Shown: positions 6,300 through 8,915 of the stretch, one piece after another
Position numbering within the stretch: position 1 is the stretch's first letter
How the letters are laid out: each line of letters begins with the position of its first letter
Origin: Acidobacteriaceae bacterium
Lineage (GTDB): Bacteria > Acidobacteriota > Terriglobia > Terriglobales > Acidobacteriaceae
Direction: 5' to 3'
NCBI GenBank assembly: GCA_030039895.1
Contig: JASHUR010000184.1
Coordinates: 1-8,915 of the forward strand
Length of the DNA: 8,915 bases
Notes under the pieces: generated by a model
What the model was told of the DNA's origin: nothing
Seen by the model: only the letters and a program-made list of their open reading frames with translations
Database searches by the model: none
Translations under genes and position numbers: made by a program

Positions 6300-7496
6300 A
6301 TGACGACAGCTCCCACTGCCAGCAAGATTTTTTCCGACCGGATCGGCCGCATTGAAGTTTCCGCAACCATGGCTGTAACCGCTGAGGCCGCCAAGCTGCG
6401 CGCGCAAGGCGCGAAGCTGGTCGACTTTGGCGCGGGCGAGCCGCACTTTGCGACTCCGCGGCACATCAAGGACGCAGCGATTCAGGCGATCAACGATAAC
6501 TTTACCCGCTACACGACGGTGGCTGGCATTCCTGAAGTGCGCAAGGCGATTGTGGAGCGGCATGCGTGCGACTTTGGATCGGACTATTCGCCGGAAGAGG
6601 CGGTGTTTACGACGGGTGGCAAGCTGGCGCTGTTCAACGCCATTCAGGTGCTGGTGGACCATGGCGACGAGGTGATCCTGCCGGTTCCCTACTGGGTTTC
6701 GTTCAAAGACATCATCCAGTACGCGGGCGGCAAGGTGGTCTTTCTGGAGACGAGCGAGGCGGAGAACTTCCGCATTACCGCGGACGCGATTGAGCAGGCG
6801 ATTACGCCGCGGACGAAGGCGATCATTCTGAACTCGCCGTCGAACCCGGCTGGGTCGGTGGTGTCTCCGGCAGATCTGGAGCGGATTGTGCGGTTGGCGC
6901 ACGAGCGCAACATCTACCTGCTGCTGGACGAGTGTTACGTGTATCTGCAGTACACGGGCGCACTGGTGAGCGGCGGGTCATTCACGGACGCCAAGGAGCA
7001 CCTGGTCGTGCTGGGGTCGCTCTCGAAGACCTATGCCATGACGGGCTGGCGCGCGGGCTATGCGCTGGGACCGAAGGCGATCATTGCCGCGATGAGCAAG
7101 CTGCAGAGCCAATCGACGTCCTCGACGGCTTCGTTTGTGCAGAAGGCGGCGGTGGCAGCGTTGAGCAGCTCGCAGGAGTGCGTGGCCGAGATGCGCGCGG
7201 ACTTCCTGAAATTGCGGGACCGGATTCTGGGACGGTTGGCGGAGATCCCCGGAGTGACCTGCACGAAGCCCGAAGGTGCGTTCTATGTGTATCCCAATGT
7301 GTCAGCTTATCTGGGTCGGCCGGGTGCGCAGACAGCGATGGAGCTGGCGACGCGGCTGCTGCATGAGGCGCATGTGGTCACGGTTCCCGGCGAGGCGTTC
7401 GGGACCAAGGAGCACATCCGGCTGTCGTACGCAGTCTCGCACGAGAACGTGGACGAGGGCGTGGACCGGATGAAGGCATTCTTCGCAAAGCTGTAA
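6300..7496 (+). CDS. aspC: Aspartate aminotransferase, class I fold type, subgroup Ib
   Basis: This PLP enzyme interconverts aspartate/2-oxoglutarate and oxaloacetate/glutamate; Ib members often also accept prephenate or aromatic substrates. The 398-residue length is typical. Seen in order: DFGAGEPHFATP (42-53), TTGGKLALFN (104-113, with the Lys typical of the Thermus-like Ib group), PYWVSF (130-135), SPSNPAG (179-185, Asn182 contacting PLP), LLLDECY (207-213, Asp210 pairing with the pyridine N), SLSKTYAMTGWRAGY (240-254, Schiff-base Lys243 and phosphate-contacting Arg251) and HIRLSYA (372-378, Arg374 binding the substrate carboxylate). The ATG at 6300 gives the normal N-terminus, although its upstream region is A-rich with only a poor Shine-Dalgarno. 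It is monocistronic and ends in a clear terminator. Subgroup is confident; the exact amino-acid preference is not. Confidence 0.93.
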   Translation: MTTAPTASKIFSDRIGRIEVSATMAVTAEAAKLRAQGAKLVDFGAGEPHFATPRHIKDAAIQAINDNFTRYTTVAGIPEVRKAIVERHACDFGSDYSPEEAVFTTGGKLALFNAIQVLVDHGDEVILPVPYWVSFKDIIQYAGGKVVFLETSEAENFRITADAIEQAITPRTKAIILNSPSNPAGSVVSPADLERIVRLAHERNIYLLLDECYVYLQYTGALVSGGSFTDAKEHLVVLGSLSKTYAMTGWRAGYALGPKAIIAAMSKLQSQSTSSTASFVQKAAVAALSSSQECVAEMRADFLKLRDRILGRLAEIPGVTCTKPEGAFYVYPNVSAYLGRPGAQTAMELATRLLHEAHVVTVPGEAFGTKEHIRLSYAVSHENVDEGVDRMKAFFAKL

Positions 7497-7517
7497 ATCT
7501 TTCCGATGTACAAGCAC

Positions 7518-7547
7518 AGGGCGGCCTTTGGGCTGCCCTTCTTCTTT
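7518..7547 (+). terminator. Intrinsic terminator of the aspartate aminotransferase gene
   Basis: AGGGCGGCC (7518-7526) pairs with GGCTGCCCT (7531-7539), with one G-T wobble and a 4-nt loop. TTCTTCTTT follows. It begins 22 nt after the stop codon. It lies inside the 5' extension of the HAD-phosphatase open frame, which argues against that extension being translated. Confidence 0.88.
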
Positions 7548-7548
7548 G

Positions 7549-7583
7549 CCCGGAGACTCGACAGCAGGCGATCCGGGAGTCTC
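7549..7583 (+). repeat. Imperfect 11-bp repeat upstream of the HAD phosphatase gene
   Basis: CCCGGAGACTC (7549-7559) recurs as CCGGGAGTCTC (7573-7583), 9 of 11 bases identical and 24 bp apart. CCCGG/CCGGG and GAGACTC/GAGTCTC are also inverted-complementary, so alternative small helices are possible in the leader. It may be an operator or RNA element, or chance. Confidence 0.35.
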
Positions 7584-7597
7584 TCGGCTGGTAGTCT

Positions 7598-7601
7598 GGA
7601 G
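7598..7601 (+). promoter_or_regulatory. Ribosome binding site supporting the HAD start at 7605
   Basis: GGAG lies 3 nt before the ATG at 7605, closer than usual. Together with the terminator upstream it favours this start over the in-frame ATG at 7506, which has no such site. Confidence 0.5.
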
Positions 7602-7604
7602 TGT

Positions 7605-8264
7605 ATGAAGGTTCGAGTGCGCGGCGTTCTGTTCGATATGGATGGAGTTTTGATCAGCTCGATCGGGTCGGTGGAGCGGAGCTGGACGAAGTGGGCCGAA
7701 AGGCACGGGGTTGATCCCGAGCTCGCCATCCAGATGGCCCACGGGCGGCGGGCGATTGAGACGGTGCGGGCGCTGCGGCCAGATTTAAACGATGTAGAAG
7801 AGTTGCGGGCCCTCGAAGACATGGAAGTTGCAGACACGGACGGGGTAGCGGTGCTAGAGGGCGTGTGCCGCATCCTGGAAGCGTTGCCTGCGGACCGCTG
7901 GGCAGTGGTGACCTCGGCCACGGAGCGGTTGGCGCAAAGTCGCATGAAGCACGGCGGGATTCCGACGCCAAAGCGGCTGGTAACGGCGGACAAGGTGAGC
8001 CGCGGCAAGCCCGATCCGGAGCCGTACCTGACGGGCGCGCGGTGCCTGGGGCTGAAGCCGGAGGAGTGCCTGGTGATAGAGGATGCTGCGTCGGGCGCCA
8101 AGGCGGGGCACGCAGCCGGATGCAAGGTGTTGGCGACGCTCTTTTCTCACTCGCGCGAGAGCCTGAACGCAGCGGACTGGGTGGTACGTTCGCTGGACGA
8201 CGTTCAGATGAGGGTTGATGGAGACTGGATCGAGTTTGAGTTTGAGCCGATCAGAGGCAGCTAG
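7605..8264 (+). CDS. HAD-superfamily hydrolase, probable sugar-phosphate phosphatase (subfamily IA)
   Basis: A cytoplasmic phosphatase of the haloacid dehalogenase superfamily, 219 residues from the chosen ATG. All four HAD motifs are present: motif I LFDMDGVL with nucleophile Asp11 and acid/base Asp13, motif II VVTSAT with Ser104, motif III Lys135 in GKPDPEPY, and motif IV VIEDA with Glu159 and Asp160 for Mg2+. The helical cap between motifs I and II (about 17-85) is the C1 type. The GKPDPEPY and TSAT forms resemble glycerol-3-phosphatase and 2-deoxyglucose-6-phosphatase relatives, but the substrate cannot be read from sequence. An ATG 33 codons upstream is in frame; that stretch encodes the aminotransferase terminator and gives a non-HAD leader, so it was rejected. 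No partner gene is evident. Confidence 0.88.
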   Translation: MKVRVRGVLFDMDGVLISSIGSVERSWTKWAERHGVDPELAIQMAHGRRAIETVRALRPDLNDVEELRALEDMEVADTDGVAVLEGVCRILEALPADRWAVVTSATERLAQSRMKHGGIPTPKRLVTADKVSRGKPDPEPYLTGARCLGLKPEECLVIEDAASGAKAGHAAGCKVLATLFSHSRESLNAADWVVRSLDDVQMRVDGDWIEFEFEPIRGS

Positions 8265-8349
8265 TGTCGACCTTCTAAAGAATGAGCTTCTTGTTTTGGC
8301 GGCCGGACACGGCCTTCGGCAATCCCAATAAGAAATTTAGAAAAGCTGC
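8265..8349 (+). other. Intergenic spacer with AT-rich upstream element before the arsR promoter
   Basis: The first part holds only a weak stem (AAGAA/TTCTT near 8279-8293, followed by GTTTT) and a short GGCCG/CGGCC dyad (about 8301-8314); neither is a convincing terminator. The stretch around 8326-8345 is strongly AT-rich and sits at about -60 to -40 from the predicted start site of the arsR transcript, where an UP element would be. Confidence 0.4.
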
Positions 8350-8378
8350 TTGACACGCTCAGCAGTTCTCATTATATT
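8350..8378 (+). promoter_or_regulatory. Strong sigma-70-type promoter of the arsR-SRPBCC operon
   Basis: TTGACA (8350-8355) is a perfect -35 box. It is 17 bp from TATATT (8373-8378), a near-consensus -10. Transcription should begin near 8385, inside the first palindrome of the operator. It is the best promoter match in the window. Confidence 0.85.
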
Positions 8379-8409
8379 TAACCGATTGGTTAATTAACCG
8401 TACGGTTGA
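8378..8409 (+). promoter_or_regulatory. Double palindromic operator for the ArsR-family repressor
   Basis: Two 16-bp palindromes abut exactly: TTAACCGATTGGTTAA (8378-8393) and TTAACCGTACGGTTGA (8394-8409, one arm base off). Their junction forms a third perfect dyad, GGTTAATTAACC (8388-8399). Half-sites AACC and GGTT thus alternate every 8 bp. The block overlaps the end of the -10 box and the predicted start site, the place for autorepression. TTAACC-N4-GGTTAA-like dyads are, to my memory, common before ArsR/SRPBCC pairs. Confidence 0.8.
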
Positions 8410-8420
8410 TTACAAAAAAA

Positions 8421-8804
8421 ATGCAGGACCAACTCAGTTCCACCTTCGCCGCACTCGCCGACCCCACGCGCCGGGCCATTCTTGCGCGACTGGCGCTGGG
8501 AGAAACCTCAGTCACGGAGCTTGCGGAGCCATTCGAGATGTCCATGCCCGCAGTATCGAAGCACCTGAAAGTGCTGGAGCGCGCCGGGCTGATCTCGCGT
8601 GGGCGCGACGCCCAGTGGCGGCCTTGCAGGCTCGATGCCGGACCTCTGAAAGAGGCGGCAAGCTGGATCGAAGAATATCGGCGCTTCTGGGAGCAAAGTC
8701 TCGACCGCCTCGACAAGTACCTGCGTGCGATGAAAGCAGCAAGGGTGAAATCAAAAACGAATGACTCGGGAAAGCCGGGTTCGAAAGCCAAACCCAAGGG
8801 GTGA
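8421..8804 (+). CDS. ArsR-family winged helix-turn-helix transcriptional repressor
   Basis: A 127-residue DNA-binding protein that probably represses its own operon. The wHTH core runs from about 5 to 75: FAALADPTRRAILARLALGE (9-28), the HTH with SVTELAEPFEMSMPAVSKHLKVLERAGLI (30-58), and a wing SRGRDAQWRPCRLD (59-72). The ELCVCDL-type metal-binding motif of arsenic and cadmium sensors is absent, so a metal signal is unlikely. This matches the ArsR subgroup paired with SRPBCC/AHSA1 genes. The C-terminal 20 residues are Lys/Ser/Gly-rich and probably disordered. The ATG at 8421 has no Shine-Dalgarno and follows a run of seven A; a TTG at 8406 in frame lies inside the operator and would add five residues. 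The gene for the likely partner starts 4 bp after the stop. The inducer is unknown. Confidence 0.93.
   Translation: MQDQLSSTFAALADPTRRAILARLALGETSVTELAEPFEMSMPAVSKHLKVLERAGLISRGRDAQWRPCRLDAGPLKEAASWIEEYRRFWEQSLDRLDKYLRAMKAARVKSKTNDSGKPGSKAKPKG
8797..8801 (+). promoter_or_regulatory. Ribosome binding site of the SRPBCC gene
   Basis: AGGGG overlaps the last codons of arsR and lies 7 nt before the GTG at 8809. It favours GTG over the in-frame ATG at 8761, which would overlap arsR by 44 bp and has no comparable site. Confidence 0.65.
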
Positions 8805-8808
8805 ACTC

Positions 8809-8915
8809 GTGGTTCCATCCGCCAGTGCAGTAGAGTCTCCAGCCGAATTCGTCTTCAGCAGAACCTTCGACGCATGCCGTGAAGATGTGTGGAACGCATT
8901 TACCCAGCCTGAGCA
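8809..8915 (+). CDS. SRPBCC/AHSA1-family protein, N-terminal part (3' truncated by window edge)
   Basis: Only 35 codons are visible. The stretch FVFSRTFDACREDVWNAFTQPE (residues 14-35) is the characteristic first strand and helix of AHSA1-type START-like domains, small proteins with a deep hydrophobic ligand cavity. Members paired with ArsR regulators have mostly unassigned ligands. The GTG start is chosen from the AGGGG site 7 nt upstream and the 4-bp gap to arsR, giving translational coupling in one operon. An ATG at 8761 in the same frame would give a 16-residue arginine-rich leader encoded over the arsR end, which looks like a shadow. The rest of the domain is beyond the window, so completeness is unknown. 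Confidence 0.85.
   Translation, partial: MVPSASAVESPAEFVFSRTFDACREDVWNAFTQPE

Noticed and set aside
7307..8125. 272-codon - strand frame across the aminotransferase end and the HAD gene
   Set aside because: Ser/Arg/Pro-rich shadow that spans a terminator and two well-supported genes.
8761..8808. Upstream ATG start for the SRPBCC gene, overlapping arsR
   Set aside because: No ribosome site and an arginine-rich leader; the GTG at 8809 has AGGGG at 7 nt.

Overview
The window reads as ordinary chromosomal DNA of a GC-rich heterotroph. The gene set fits a soil Acidobacteriota of the Terriglobia type (Terriglobus, Edaphobacter, Granulicella or similar): a long two-domain ThyX-like protein beside recA, a secreted DUF3887/alpha-beta hydrolase, a class Ib aspartate aminotransferase and an ArsR-SRPBCC pair. 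That placement rests on protein resemblance recalled from memory. I see no insertion sequence, integrase, phage gene, CRISPR array, tRNA or rRNA.

Layout from left to right. (1) The 3' end of a 4-hydroxyphenylpyruvate dioxygenase gene (+), closed by a hairpin that can serve both converging genes. (2) A DUF2071/YqjF-like gene (-), divergent from (3) a ThyX-like gene of 525 codons (+). (4) recA (+), with a GTG start and a strong terminator. (5) coaD (+), the CoA-pathway adenylyltransferase, whose promoter lies so close to its GTG start that the mRNA should be almost leaderless. (6) A secreted serine hydrolase gene (-), which meets coaD tail to tail with a 14-bp gap. (7) A divergent aspartate aminotransferase (+) ending in a good terminator. 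(8) A HAD-family phosphatase (+). (9) An ArsR-family repressor (+) followed after 4 bp by the start of an SRPBCC/AHSA1 gene that runs off the window.

Most genes are single housekeeping units with their own signals. The ArsR-SRPBCC pair is the only clear operon. Its promoter is the closest to consensus in the window (TTGACA, 17 bp, TATATT) and is followed by two abutting 16-bp palindromes that look like a double repressor site.

The two observations most worth pursuing are the ThyX-like protein, whose two halves seem to have lost opposite parts of the ThyX active-site signature, and the tandem operator in front of arsR. I found no convincing evidence of an entirely new multi-gene system.
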